NCBI RefSeq assembly: GCF_000761215.1
Contig: NZ_CP009438.1
Coordinates: forward strand, 682,001-746,000
DNA length: 64,000 nucleotides
From: Streptomyces glaucescens
GTDB taxonomy: Bacteria > Actinomycetota > Actinomycetes > Streptomycetales > Streptomycetaceae
Reading direction: 5' to 3'
The position numbers were made by a program, and so were the translations under genes. Positions 1 through 9,211 of this stretch are shown in pieces. The notes below the pieces were generated by a model that searched no databases, was not told the DNA's origin, and worked only from the letters and a program-made list of their open reading frames with translations. Position 1 is the stretch's first letter, and each line of letters begins with the position of its first letter.

Positions 1-793
1 CGCGCTGGATCATGCCCAGCAGCAGCGCGTCCAGGTACACCGCGCGGGCCTGGACGGCGGCGAACTCGTAGAAGTCGCCGGCGCCGCGGTCGGGCCGGTG
101 GCCGAGGAAGGCCGCGCCGTGCCGGCCGACCAGGGCGCTCCAGTCGGCGGATATGCGGATCGCCTCGGCGGCCACGCCCGCGAGGCGTTCCGGCGGGGAC
201 GGGTTGTCGGTCTCCGTCGACCGCGAGGCCAGCTCGCGCAGCCGGTGGTCGGCCGATGCGGGCAGCGCGCCGTCGGCGTCCCGCAGGACGGCGGTGTGCG
301 TGGCGCAGGGGGTGAGGAAGGCCACGGTGTACGGCCGTGACAGGGCGAAGGGCGCCCGGGGCGGCGCGGTGTCGGCGACGCCGCCGAACAGGACGGCCGG
401 GTCCAGTGGCCCGGTCAGCGGATCGGGGCCCGCCCCGGTCCGGTGCCCGATCGCCCGCAGCACGTCCAGGAGAGGGGCGCCGTGGACGGCGAGGTGGAGC
501 ACGCCGAGTGCCTGCCGGGGCTGCCGGGGCGTGGCCACCCGCAGCAGTTCGAGTCCCTCCAGCACCAGCGGGCCCGCGGTGACGGACGTCCTGCGGTGCC
601 GGCGCCCTCCGTACAGCGCGCGGGCCGCCGCGGGCGCGAAGTAGCCGCGGCGCCGCTCGGCGTCCCACGGCCGCTGCTCGGTGCCGAACGGCAACGGCCC
701 CTCGTCCCAGTCCGGTTCGCCGTGCAACAGCAGCGGCAGCACCACCGACACCGTCTGCCGTGCCCCCGCCGCCTCGCCCGGAGTGCCGCTCAC
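1..793 (-). CDS. Unidentified protein, C-terminus cut off by window edge
   Basis: This reading frame opens with GTG at 793 and runs off the left edge with no stop, so at least 264 residues are visible. The start is supported by a strong AGGAGG eight bases upstream. The product is rich in Ala, Arg, Gly and Pro and shows no signal peptide or membrane segment. A histidine-rich middle (VLHLAVHGAPLLD) and an aromatic stretch (GAGDFYEFAAVQARAVYL) look like folded protein, but I do not recognise the family. It lies 34 bases downstream of the acyl-CoA ligase on the same strand, so the two are probably co-transcribed and it may act on an acyl substrate; that is inference from position only. Confidence 0.6.
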   Translation of the reverse strand, partial: MSGTPGEAAGARQTVSVVLPLLLHGEPDWDEGPLPFGTEQRPWDAERRRGYFAPAAARALYGGRRHRRTSVTAGPLVLEGLELLRVATPRQPRQALGVLHLAVHGAPLLDVLRAIGHRTGAGPDPLTGPLDPAVLFGGVADTAPPRAPFALSRPYTVAFLTPCATHTAVLRDADGALPASADHRLRELASRSTETDNPSPPERLAGVAAEAIRISADWSALVGRHGAAFLGHRPDRGAGDFYEFAAVQARAVYLDALLLGMIQR

Positions 794-827
794 CCGCCGT
801 GTCCTCCTTCGCCGTACGTCCGCCGTG

Positions 828-2327
828 TCATGCCGTGCCGAAGCGGTCGCGCAGCTCCCGCTTGAGGATCTTGCCGCTGGCGTTGCGCGGCAGGGCCTCG
901 ACGAACACGACGCGTTTGGGTGCCTTGAAGGAGGTCAGGCGCTCGCGGGCGTGGGCGATCAGTTCCGCCTCGGTGGGCTCGCCGCGCGGGACGACGAACG
1001 CGGTGATCGCCTCGATCCACTTCTCGTCGGGCAGACCGACGACGGCCGCCTCGGCGACGCCGTCGTGGGTGTAGAGGGCGTCCTCGACCTGCCGGGAGGC
1101 GACCAGCACACCACCGGAGTTGATGACGTCCTTGACCCGGTCGACGACGGTGAAGTAGCCGTCGGCGTCGCGGACCGCGAGGTCGCCGGAGCGGAACCAC
1201 CCGTCGCGGAAGGCGGCCGCGGTCTCCTCGGGCTTGTCCCAGTAACCCTCGCACAGCTGCGGGGAGCGGTAGACGATCTCGCCGGGGGTGCCGTCGGGCA
1301 CGTCCTCGCCGTCCTCGTCGACGACGCGGGCGTCCACGAACAGCACCGGCCGGCCGCAGGAGTCGAGGCGGCCCTCGTGCTCGTCGGGGCCGAGGACGGT
1401 GGCCAGCGGGCCGATCTCGCTCTGCCCGAAGCAGTTGTAAAAGGCCAGCCGGGGCAGGCGCGCCCGCAGGCGTTCCAGGACGGGCACCGGCATGACCGAC
1501 GCGCCGTAGTACGCCTTGCGCAGCCCGTCGAGGTCGCGGGCCGCGAAGTCGGGGCGGCCCGCGAGGCCGATCCACACGGTGGGCGGGGCGAACAGGCTGT
1601 CGACCCGGCCGGCCTCGATCAGGTCGAACAGGCGGTCGCCGTCGGGGCCGTCGAGGATGATGTTCGTCGCGCCGACCGCGAGGTACGGCAGCAGGAACAC
1701 GTGCATCTGGGCCGAGTGGTAGAGCGGCAGCGCGTGCGCCGGGCGGTCCCCGGCGCTCAGGTCCAGGGCGGTGACGGCGCTCAGGTACTCGTGCACCAGC
1801 GCCCGGTGGGTCATCATCGCGCCCTTCGGCAGCGCGGTGGTGCCGGAGGTGTACAGCAGCTGCACCAGGTCCTCGCCGCGTGCCTCGGGACCCTCGTGGG
1901 GCGGGGCGGAGGGCAGCAGGTCGAGCAGTGATCCGCCGGTGTCGCGCAGCGGCAGCACGGGGACCGGGCCGGGCAGCCGGCCGGCCAGGTCCGGGTCGGC
2001 GAGGACCAGGGAGCTGCCGGACTGGCGGACGAGGTAGTCCAGGTCGTCGCCGGTGAGGTTCTGGTTGACGGGCACGTGCACCAGGCCGGCGCGGGCGCAG
2101 GCGAGGAAGCCGATGAGATAGGCGTCGGAGTTGTGGCCGTAGGCACCGACGCGGTCGCCGGGGGCGAGGCCCCGGCCGAGGAGCGCGCTCGCCGCGCGGG
2201 AGACGGCGTCGTCCAGCTCCTGGTAGGTCCAGCGGCGGTCACGGTACTCCACCGCCACGCGTGCCGGGGTGCGGCGGGCGCTGCGCCGCAGCACCCCGTC
2301 GACCGTGCTGCCGTGTCCGGGCCTCAT
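828..2327 (-). CDS. Class I adenylate-forming acyl-CoA synthetase
   Basis: A 499-residue enzyme of the ANL superfamily, expected to activate a carboxylic acid as acyl-AMP and transfer it to CoA in the cytoplasm. The phosphate loop LLYTSGTTALPKG is near residue 155, followed by YNCFGQSEIGPLATVL (the A5 region), the hinge DRVKDVINSGG and the C-terminal lysine motif PRNASGKILKREL that completes the active site. Length is normal for fatty- or aromatic-acid ligases of this group. The ATG at 2327 has a GAGGATC-type ribosome site. It is divergent from the acylase gene at 2460 and is followed closely by an unidentified gene on the same strand. The acid used cannot be read from sequence; a medium- or long-chain fatty acid is most likely. 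Confidence 0.88.
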   Translation of the reverse strand: MRPGHGSTVDGVLRRSARRTPARVAVEYRDRRWTYQELDDAVSRAASALLGRGLAPGDRVGAYGHNSDAYLIGFLACARAGLVHVPVNQNLTGDDLDYLVRQSGSSLVLADPDLAGRLPGPVPVLPLRDTGGSLLDLLPSAPPHEGPEARGEDLVQLLYTSGTTALPKGAMMTHRALVHEYLSAVTALDLSAGDRPAHALPLYHSAQMHVFLLPYLAVGATNIILDGPDGDRLFDLIEAGRVDSLFAPPTVWIGLAGRPDFAARDLDGLRKAYYGASVMPVPVLERLRARLPRLAFYNCFGQSEIGPLATVLGPDEHEGRLDSCGRPVLFVDARVVDEDGEDVPDGTPGEIVYRSPQLCEGYWDKPEETAAAFRDGWFRSGDLAVRDADGYFTVVDRVKDVINSGGVLVASRQVEDALYTHDGVAEAAVVGLPDEKWIEAITAFVVPRGEPTEAELIAHARERLTSFKAPKRVVFVEALPRNASGKILKRELRDRFGTA

Positions 2328-2459
2328 GGCTCCCGATCCTCGATCCCGGGGCCGGTGCGGTCAAGACAGCCCGGAGCACAGCGGACCGGACCACTGCGCC
2401 GGGCGCATACCCGCTGGTACGCTCAACGGCCCTTTCCCACCTCGATGTCGGGAGGCTCC

Positions 2460-4880
2460 ATGCGCGTGCGTCCGAGCAGGCTCGCGGTCGCGGCCGTCGC
2501 CCTGCTCACCGCGGCGACCGCCCTGCCCGCGGCCGCGGCCGAGCGGGGCGGCCGGGAGGACCGTCCCTCCCACGGCGGCCTGTCCGCCGTCATCCGGTAC
2601 ACCGAGTACGGCATTCCGCACATCGTCGCGCGCGACTGGGCGGGCCTCGGCTTCGGCACCGGCTGGGCGCAGGCCGCCGACCAGGTGTGCGTCCTCGCCG
2701 ACGGGTTCGTGACCGTGCGCGGCGAGCGGTCGCGGTACTTCGGGGCGGACGCCGCGCCGGACGCCTCGCTCTCCTCGGCGTCCGGCAACCTCGCCAGCGA
2801 CCTGTACTTCCGCGGCGTGCGGCAGGCGGGGACGGTCGAGGGGCTGCTCGCCCGGCCCGCCCCGGCGGGCCCGAGCCGGGCGTCCAGGGAGCTGATGCGG
2901 GGGTACGCGGCCGGGTACAACGCCTGGCTGCGCGAGAACCGGATCACCGATCCGGCCTGCGCGGGCGCCGCCTGGGTGCGGCCGGTCACGACGCTGGACG
3001 TGGCGGCACGCGGGCACGCCATCGCCGTGCTCGGCGGCCAGGGCCGCGCCGTGGACGGCATCACGGCCGCGCGGCCGCCCGCGCCGGCCACCGCGGCCGT
3101 GCCGGACGTGCGGGCCGTGCCCGGCCCGCGGGACGCCGCGCGCGCCGCCCGCGCCCTGTCCGCGGCGCCCGACCCCGGCATGGGCTCCAACGCGGTCGCC
3201 TTCAGCGGCGCGACCACGGCCGGCGGCCGGGGCCTGCTGCTGGGCAATCCGCACTACCCGTGGCAGGGCGGGCGGCGTTTCTGGCAGTCGCAGCAGACCA
3301 TCCCCGGCCGGCTGGACGTGGCGGGCGGCTCGCTGCTCGGTTCGCCCACGGTGACCATCGGCCACAACGCCCGGGTGGCGTGGAGCCACACCGTGGCGAC
3401 CGGCGTCCCCCTCAACCTGCACCAGCTCGCCCTGGACCCGGCGGACCCGACCGTCTACCTCGTCGACGGGAGGCCGGAACGGATGATCCGGCGTACCGTC
3501 ACCGTCCCGGTGAAGGACGGCGCCCCGGTCACCCGTACCCAGTGGTGGACGCGGTACGGCCCGGTCGTCACCGCGTTCGGCACCCTCCCGCTGCCGTGGA
3601 CCGCGACGACGGCCTACGCCCTGCACGACCCCAACGCGGCCAATCTGCGCACCTCCGACACCGCGCTCGGCCTCGGCACCGCCCGCGACACGGACGGCCT
3701 GCTGGACGCGCTGCGCCGCACCCAGGGCCTGCCGTGGGTGAACACCATCGCCGCCGACTCGGCCGGGCACACCCTGTTCACCCAGTCGCAGGTGCTGCCC
3801 CGCATCACCGACGACCTGGCCCGGCGCTGTTCCACCGCGCTCGGTGAGGTCACCTATCCGTCGTCGGGCCTCGCGGTCCTGGACGGCTCCCGCGGGGAGT
3901 GCGCCCTCGGCAGGGACCCCGGCGCGGTGCAGGCGGGGATCCTCGGCCCGGCGCGCATGCCGACGCTGAAGGACGCGCCGTACGCGGAGAACTCCAACAA
4001 CAGCGCCTGGCTGGCCAATCCGGACCGGCCGCTGACCGGGTACGAGCGGGTCTTCGGCGACCTCGGCACCCCGCGCTCGATGCGCACGCGCGGCGCGATC
4101 GAGGACGTGTCGGCGATGGCCGGGCGCGGGGGACTGACGGTGCGGGACCTCCAGCGGCAGCAGTTCGCCAACCGGGTCCCGGCGGGTGACCTGGCCGCGG
4201 CCGACGCGGCGGAGGCCTGTGCCGGGCTGCCCGGCGGCACGGCGACGAGCAGCGCGGGCGACGCGGTGGACGTCCGGGAGGCCTGTGACGTGCTCGCCGC
4301 CTGGGACCGCACCGCGGACACCGGCAGCAGGGGCGCCCTGCTGTTCGACCGGTTCTGGCGGAAGCTGACCGCGGCGGTGCCGGCGGACCGGCTGTGGCGG
4401 GTGCCGTTCTCCCCGGCCGACCCGGTCCGCACGCCGCACACGCTGAACACGGCGGCGCCGGGCTTCGCCACCGCCCTCGCCGACGCGGTCGGCGAGCTGC
4501 GGGCGGCGGGCGTGGAGCTCGGCGCGCCGCTCGGGCGGCACCAGTTCGTGGTGCGCGACGGCCGGCGCGTCCCGGTGCACGGCGGCACCGAGTCGCTGGG
4601 CGTGTGGAACAAGATCGAGCCGGTGTGGAAGCCGGCTCAGGGGGGCTACACGGAGGTGACCACGGGCTCCAGCTACATCCAGGCGGTCGGCTGGGACGGC
4701 AGCCGGTGCCCGGTGGCCCGGACCCTGCTCGCGTATGCACAGTCCTCGAACCCGAACTCGCCGCACCACGCCGACCAGACCCGGCTGTACTCCGGTGAGC
4801 GGTGGGTGACCTCCCGGTTCTGCGAGGAGGACATCCTGTCCTCGCCCGCCCTGCGGATCGTCCGGATCCGGGAACACTGA
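2460..4880 (+). CDS. Secreted penicillin acylase family amidohydrolase
   Basis: An 806-residue Ntn hydrolase precursor that should cleave an amide-linked acyl chain outside the cell. The start is the ATG at 2460, with GGGAGG just upstream; the open frame extends further 5' but that part overlaps the divergent ligase. A Sec-type signal runs through about residue 27 (LAVAAVALLTAATALPAAAA). The alpha chain is followed by the autoprocessing site G/S243-NAV; Ser243 would become the N-terminal nucleophile. TIGHNARVAWSHTV downstream is the usual beta-chain motif and NNSAW supplies the expected Asn region. Overall it resembles aculeacin A acylase and acyl-homoserine-lactone acylases more than classical penicillin G acylase. 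Substrate is inferred only: lipopeptides, lactone signals or acyl amino acids are all possible. Confidence 0.88.
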   Translation: MRVRPSRLAVAAVALLTAATALPAAAAERGGREDRPSHGGLSAVIRYTEYGIPHIVARDWAGLGFGTGWAQAADQVCVLADGFVTVRGERSRYFGADAAPDASLSSASGNLASDLYFRGVRQAGTVEGLLARPAPAGPSRASRELMRGYAAGYNAWLRENRITDPACAGAAWVRPVTTLDVAARGHAIAVLGGQGRAVDGITAARPPAPATAAVPDVRAVPGPRDAARAARALSAAPDPGMGSNAVAFSGATTAGGRGLLLGNPHYPWQGGRRFWQSQQTIPGRLDVAGGSLLGSPTVTIGHNARVAWSHTVATGVPLNLHQLALDPADPTVYLVDGRPERMIRRTVTVPVKDGAPVTRTQWWTRYGPVVTAFGTLPLPWTATTAYALHDPNAANLRTSDTALGLGTARDTDGLLDALRRTQGLPWVNTIAADSAGHTLFTQSQVLPRITDDLARRCSTALGEVTYPSSGLAVLDGSRGECALGRDPGAVQAGILGPARMPTLKDAPYAENSNNSAWLANPDRPLTGYERVFGDLGTPRSMRTRGAIEDVSAMAGRGGLTVRDLQRQQFANRVPAGDLAAADAAEACAGLPGGTATSSAGDAVDVREACDVLAAWDRTADTGSRGALLFDRFWRKLTAAVPADRLWRVPFSPADPVRTPHTLNTAAPGFATALADAVGELRAAGVELGAPLGRHQFVVRDGRRVPVHGGTESLGVWNKIEPVWKPAQGGYTEVTTGSSYIQAVGWDGSRCPVARTLLAYAQSSNPNSPHHADQTRLYSGERWVTSRFCEEDILSSPALRIVRIREH

Positions 4881-4886
4881 GTCGGT

Positions 4887-4918
4887 GGCCGGGCGGGTCC
4901 CACCGGCCCCGCCCGGCC
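4887..4918 (+). terminator. Stem-loop after acylase gene
   Basis: An 11-bp perfect inverted repeat (GGCCGGGCGGG at 4887-4897 and its complement at 4908-4918) with a 10-base loop begins six bases after the acylase stop codon. There is no T run, which is common for actinobacterial terminators. Confidence 0.6.
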
Positions 4919-5011
4919 GTCGCGCCGCCGTGAGGGCCCGTCATATTTACGGAGGCGGCCCGCTGGACATGCTTTCGAGTACATCGGCCGGCCACGTGCG
5001 GGAGGAACTCG

Positions 5012-6790
5012 ATGACCGAGGGCAGCGCAGACAGAGCGGTGACCCGCCGCGAGCTCGGGCGGACGGCGGTGGCGCTGGGCGGGGCGTTCGCCCTCGCCCC
5101 GCTCCCCGCGGCCAGGGCCGCGGCAGCCCCACCGGGCCCGGGGCGTCCGACGCTGCGCCGCGGCTCACCGGAGCGCGCCGGGCTGCTCGCGGAGCCGCTG
5201 CGCCGGCTCGTCACCGACGCCGAGGCGTTCCTCGGGCCGTCGCCCAGGCACCCCTGGTACGCGGGCGCCGTGCTGCTCGCCGGGCGGGGCGGCACGGTGG
5301 CGCTGCACCAGCCGATCGGGATGGCGGTGCGCTACGCGGCGTACGACGAGAAGACCGACACCGGCGTCGAACTGCCGCCCGAGCGGCAGATCCCGATGGC
5401 CGAGGACACCGTCTTCGACCTCGCCTCGGTGTCCAAGCTGTTCACCTCGCTGCTCGCCGTGCAGCAGATCGAGCGGGGCGCGCTGGGACTGGAGCGGACC
5501 GTCGCCTCGTACCTCCCGGAGTTCGGCGCGGCGGGCAAGCAGGGCATCACGATCCGGCAGCTGCTCACCCACACCTCGGGGCTGCGCGCCTGGATCCCGC
5601 TGTACGCCGCGCCGACGTACGAGGAGAAGCTGCGGCTGCTGTGGAACGAGGCGCCGCAGAGCCCGCCGGGCAGCCGGTACGTGTACTCGGACCTGAACCT
5701 GATCACGCTCCAGCTCGTCCTGGAGGAGATCACCGCCCGGGGTCTGGACACGCTGCTGCACGACGAGATCACCGCTCCCCTCGGGATGCACCGCACCCGG
5801 TACAACCCGCCCGCCTCCTGGAAGCCGGGGATCGCGGCCACCGAGGACGCCCGCAGACCCTGGTCGGGGCTGGACCGGGGCCTGGTCTGGGGTGAGGTGC
5901 ACGACGAGAACGCCCACTCCCTCGGCGGGGTCGCGGGCCACGCCGGGGTCTTCTCCACCGCCTGGGACCTCGCCGTCCTCGCCCGGACCCTGCTCAACGG
6001 CGGCTGCTACGGCCGTACCCGCATCCTGGCGCCGGAGTCGGTGGAGCTGATGTTCACCGACTTCAACACCGCCTTCCCCGGCGACGAGCACGGCCTCGGC
6101 TTCGAGCTGTACCAGCACTGGTACATGGGCGCGCTCGCCACCCCGCGCACCGCGGGCCACACCGGGTTCACCGGCACCTCGCTCGTCCTCGACCCGACGA
6201 CCGACTCGTTCCTCGTCGTGCTCGGCAACTCGGTCCACCCGGTGCGCGGCTGGCGTTCCGGCTCGGCGCCCCGGGTGGCCGCGGGGAACAACCTGGCGCG
6301 GGCGGTGCCGGTCCGTCCCGTGCGCGGGCGCACGGCCTGGTTCTCCGGCATGGCGAGCGCCACGGCCGCGACCCTCACCCTGCCCGCCCTGGACACCTCC
6401 GCCGGCGGCGCCCGGCTGCGCTGCCTGCTGTGGTGGGACACCGAACCGGGGGCGGACTCCCTCGTCCTTCAGGCCTCGGCGGACGGCGGCGCCTCCTGGC
6501 AGCCGGTGCCGTTCACCACCTCACGGCCGGGCGACGATCCCACCGAGCGGCCGTCCGGCGCGGTCGGCGGCTGGTCCGGCCGCGTCTGGCACCGGCTCAC
6601 GGCCGCCCTCCCGGCCGCCCGGGCACTCACGCTGCGCTGGCGCTACGCCACCGACCGGCTGTACGTCGGCCGGGGCGTCTACGTGGACGCGGTGCGGGTC
6701 GCGGCGGGCGGCGCCGTCCTGTTCGACGAGGCGCGGCCCGCCGACGCGGCGCGGATCGCGGCGGCCGGCTGGTCGGCGTCCGCCGACTGA
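5012..6790 (+). CDS. Exported serine hydrolase, beta-lactamase/PBP4 fold
   Basis: A 592-residue protein of the class C beta-lactamase-related family. The N-terminus has a twin-arginine-like signal (TRRELGRTAVALGGAFAL) ending near residue 34, so export by Tat is likely. The SxxK motif is S139-V-S-K142, the Tyr motif is YSDLN around residue 230, and a GHTGFTG motif near residue 385 fills the KTG-like position. After about residue 430 there is a separate region (STSAGG to the end) with beta-sandwich character, probably a carbohydrate- or wall-binding appendage. The ATG at 5012 has GGAGGAA at good spacing. It could be an esterase, D-aminopeptidase or beta-hexosaminidase-linked partner; sequence alone does not decide. 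Confidence 0.82.
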   Translation: MTEGSADRAVTRRELGRTAVALGGAFALAPLPAARAAAAPPGPGRPTLRRGSPERAGLLAEPLRRLVTDAEAFLGPSPRHPWYAGAVLLAGRGGTVALHQPIGMAVRYAAYDEKTDTGVELPPERQIPMAEDTVFDLASVSKLFTSLLAVQQIERGALGLERTVASYLPEFGAAGKQGITIRQLLTHTSGLRAWIPLYAAPTYEEKLRLLWNEAPQSPPGSRYVYSDLNLITLQLVLEEITARGLDTLLHDEITAPLGMHRTRYNPPASWKPGIAATEDARRPWSGLDRGLVWGEVHDENAHSLGGVAGHAGVFSTAWDLAVLARTLLNGGCYGRTRILAPESVELMFTDFNTAFPGDEHGLGFELYQHWYMGALATPRTAGHTGFTGTSLVLDPTTDSFLVVLGNSVHPVRGWRSGSAPRVAAGNNLARAVPVRPVRGRTAWFSGMASATAATLTLPALDTSAGGARLRCLLWWDTEPGADSLVLQASADGGASWQPVPFTTSRPGDDPTERPSGAVGGWSGRVWHRLTAALPAARALTLRWRYATDRLYVGRGVYVDAVRVAAGGAVLFDEARPADAARIAAAGWSASAD

Positions 6791-6824
6791 CGCCACGGGA
6801 CACCGCCGGCCCGGCGGCGCCGCG

Positions 6825-8438
6825 TCACCGCGACTCCTCCAGCACCGCCATCGCCGCGTTGTGTCCCGGTACCCCGCTCACCCCGCCGCCGCGCACCGCG
6901 CCCGCCCCGCACAGCAGGACGTTGCGGTGGCGGGTCTCCACGCCCCAGCGGCCGGTGCCGTCCTGGGCGTGGGGCCAGGACAGGTCGCGGTGGAAGATGT
7001 TGCCGCCGGGCAGTCTCAGTTCGCGTTCCAGGTCCAGCGGTGTCCTGGCCTCGATGCAGGGGCGGCCGTCGGCGTCCTCGGCGAGGCAGTCGGCGATGGG
7101 CTCGGCGAGGTGGGCGTCGAGCCGGCCGAGGGTGCGGCTCAGCAGCTCGTCGCGGACGGCGTCGTGGTCGCGGGCGAACAGCCGGGCGGGGGTGTGCAGG
7201 CCGAACAGGGTGAGGGTGTGGCAGCCGCGCCCGGCCAGTTCGGGGCCGAGGATCGTCGGGTCGGTCAGGGAGTGGCAGTAGATCTCCGAGGGCGGGGCGG
7301 CGGGCAGCCGGCCGGCGGTGGCCTCGGCGTGGGCGGCGGCGAGCTGCCGGTAGCCCTCGGCGATGTGGAAGGTGCCGGCGAACGCCTCACGCGGGTCCGT
7401 GCCGGGATCGCGCAGCCTGGGCAGCCGCTCGAGCAGCATGTTGACCTTGAACTGGGCGCCCTCGGCCGGCTCGGGCGGGGCGTCGCCGGTGAGGGCGGCC
7501 AGTTCCCGCGGGGAGGCGTTGACCAGGACGTGCCGGGCGGCGGCGACGCCCTCCGCGTCGGCGCTGCGGTAGGTGACCTCGGCGGCCCGGCCGTCGGTGG
7601 TGATGCGCACGGCCTCGTGGCCGGTGGCCAGGACGGCGCCGGCCGCGCGGGCGGCACCGGCGAGCGCGTCGGTCAGGGCGCCCATGCCGCCGACGGGGAC
7701 GTCCCACGCGCCGGTGCCGCCGCCGATCACGTGGTAGAGGAAGCAGCGGTTCTGCCGCAGCGACGGGTCGTGGGCGTCGGCGAAGGTGCCGATCAGGGCA
7801 TCGGTGAGGACCACGCCCCGCACCAGGTCGTCCGCGAAGTGCTCCTCGATGGCGATGCCGACGGGCTCCTCGAACAGCATCCGCCAGGCGTCCTCGTCGT
7901 CGATGCGGCGGCGCAGCTCGGCCCGGCCCGGCAGGGGCTCGGTCAGCGTGGGGAACACCCGCTCGGCGACCCGCGCGGTCCTGCCGTAGAACCGCCGCCA
8001 GGCCGCGTACTCCCGGTCCGTGCCGGTCAGCCGGGCGAACGATTCCCGGGTGCGCTGCTCGCCCCCGCCGACCAGCAGCCCGGTGGGCCGGCCGTCGCGC
8101 TCGACGGGCGTGTACGAGGAGACGGTGCGGGTGCGGACCCGGAAGTCCAGGCCGAGATCGCGCACGATCTTCTTCGGGAGCAGGCTGACGAGGTAGGAGT
8201 AGCGGGAGAGGCGCGCGTCGACCCCGGGGAACGGACGGGTGGAGACGGCGGCGCCGCCGGTGCGGCCGAGCCGCTCCAGGACCAGCACCGACCGCCCGGC
8301 CCGGGCGAGGTAGGCGGCGGCGACCAGGCCGTTGTGGCCGCCGCCGACGATGACGGCGTCGTAGGCGCGCGCGGGGAGGGGCGGGGTGCCGTGGGCGCGA
8401 GCGGTGCCGTCGGCGGGTGTGGCTCCGGGTGCGGGCAT
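6825..8438 (-). CDS. Phytoene-desaturase-like FAD oxidoreductase
   Basis: About 537 residues, NAD(P)/FAD-dependent, of the group containing phytoene dehydrogenases and the PYROXD2 proteins. The FAD dinucleotide fold is clear at the N-terminus (AVIVGGGHNGLVAAAYLARAG, then VLERLGRTGGAA). The C-terminal signature, CGAGAVRGGGVSGVPGHNAA, closes the FAD site and is more like PYROXD2 than a carotenoid desaturase. No carotenoid genes are nearby, so a carotenoid role is unlikely. I chose the ATG at 8438; a GTG at 8453 in the same frame is an alternative, and neither has a strong ribosome site. The gene is convergent with the serine hydrolase, 34 bases apart. Confidence 0.82.
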   Translation of the reverse strand: MPAPGATPADGTARAHGTPPLPARAYDAVIVGGGHNGLVAAAYLARAGRSVLVLERLGRTGGAAVSTRPFPGVDARLSRYSYLVSLLPKKIVRDLGLDFRVRTRTVSSYTPVERDGRPTGLLVGGGEQRTRESFARLTGTDREYAAWRRFYGRTARVAERVFPTLTEPLPGRAELRRRIDDEDAWRMLFEEPVGIAIEEHFADDLVRGVVLTDALIGTFADAHDPSLRQNRCFLYHVIGGGTGAWDVPVGGMGALTDALAGAARAAGAVLATGHEAVRITTDGRAAEVTYRSADAEGVAAARHVLVNASPRELAALTGDAPPEPAEGAQFKVNMLLERLPRLRDPGTDPREAFAGTFHIAEGYRQLAAAHAEATAGRLPAAPPSEIYCHSLTDPTILGPELAGRGCHTLTLFGLHTPARLFARDHDAVRDELLSRTLGRLDAHLAEPIADCLAEDADGRPCIEARTPLDLERELRLPGGNIFHRDLSWPHAQDGTGRWGVETRHRNVLLCGAGAVRGGGVSGVPGHNAAMAVLEESR

Positions 8439-8711
8439 GATCCTTGGTAGCACGGGCGACCGGCTGCCGCCAGGGCCGCGTTCCGCCGTCGCCGGCCGCC
8501 GGCCCGCGGCCTCCTCCGGCGGGTTTCCGGTGCCCGGGCCGCGGGCCGGCCTCGTACGGCGCCGGCCGGGTGCCGGTGCCGAGTCCGCCGTCGCGGCACC
8601 GCACGATGCGCGCCGCCGCCTGCATGATCGTGCGCCGGCCGTGCGGCGCCGGGCAGCTCCGCGCGGCGGCGGGCGCCGGGCGGGCCGCCGCGTGGTGAGT
8701 GCGGGCGCCGC

Positions 8712-9086
8712 TCAGGTCAGGCCGGCCAGGAAGTCCGTGCAGGCGCGGGCGCAGGCACGGCAGGACGCGGCGGCCTCCTCCGCCCCGGGCCGGCTGTCGA
8801 AGACGTGGGCGCTCTCCAGGCAGACCGACCGGCACCACTCGAGCTGGACGCGCAGACCGGTCTCGTCGAGCTGGCTCTGCTCGGCCAGCATCCGGCACGT
8901 GGCGTCACACACCTCGGCGCACATGATCCCCTTGCGCCGGACCAGCTCCTGCTCTTCCGTGCCGTCCGGGTCCACCAGGCTCGCGCGCAGCGCGCAGGCT
9001 CGCGCACACTCCGTGCAGGCCTGCGCGCAGACGAACCGGTCCTCCAGGAACCGGATGAGTTCTGCTTGCGATGGCGTCGAAGTCAC
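8712..9086 (-). CDS. Cys-rich four-helix bundle protein (DUF326-like)
   Basis: A 124-residue all-helical protein from the GTG at 9086; the frame stays open to a GTG at 9134, but the extra residues are Gly-rich and unlike the family. It carries ten cysteines in helix-spaced pairs (CAQACTECARAC, CAEVCDATC, C...CLES, CRACARAC). This pattern is typical of the four-helix copper-binding/storage proteins annotated as DUF326. Expected role is cytosolic Cu(I) binding or ferredoxin-like metal storage, inferred from family. No signal peptide is seen. It stands alone, divergent from the ChaB-like gene at 9212. Confidence 0.75.
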   Translation of the reverse strand: MTSTPSQAELIRFLEDRFVCAQACTECARACALRASLVDPDGTEEQELVRRKGIMCAEVCDATCRMLAEQSQLDETGLRVQLEWCRSVCLESAHVFDSRPGAEEAAASCRACARACTDFLAGLT

Positions 9087-9211
9087 ACTGCGCGGGTAGC
9101 CCCCGCCCCCCGCGCCAAACGCCATCCGGGCCACCGGGGGCGGGTTTTCCCGCCCTGCCGCCGGGCACTCGGGCGGCGCCCCGCACGGCCTTCGAGGGAG
9201 GTGGCGGCCGG

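Noticed and set aside
2076-2459. N-terminal extension of the acylase frame
   Set aside because: It overlaps the divergent ligase and lies before a proper signal peptide with its own ribosome site at 2460.
2361-4877. An 838-residue open frame on the minus strand across the acylase gene
   Set aside because: It is the antisense shadow of a gene with signal peptide and active-site motifs. The translation is Arg/Gly/Pro/His-rich without family features.
6806-6820. Short hairpin between the serine hydrolase and FAD oxidoreductase genes
   Set aside because: Only a 6-bp stem, too weak to claim as a terminator in such GC-rich DNA.
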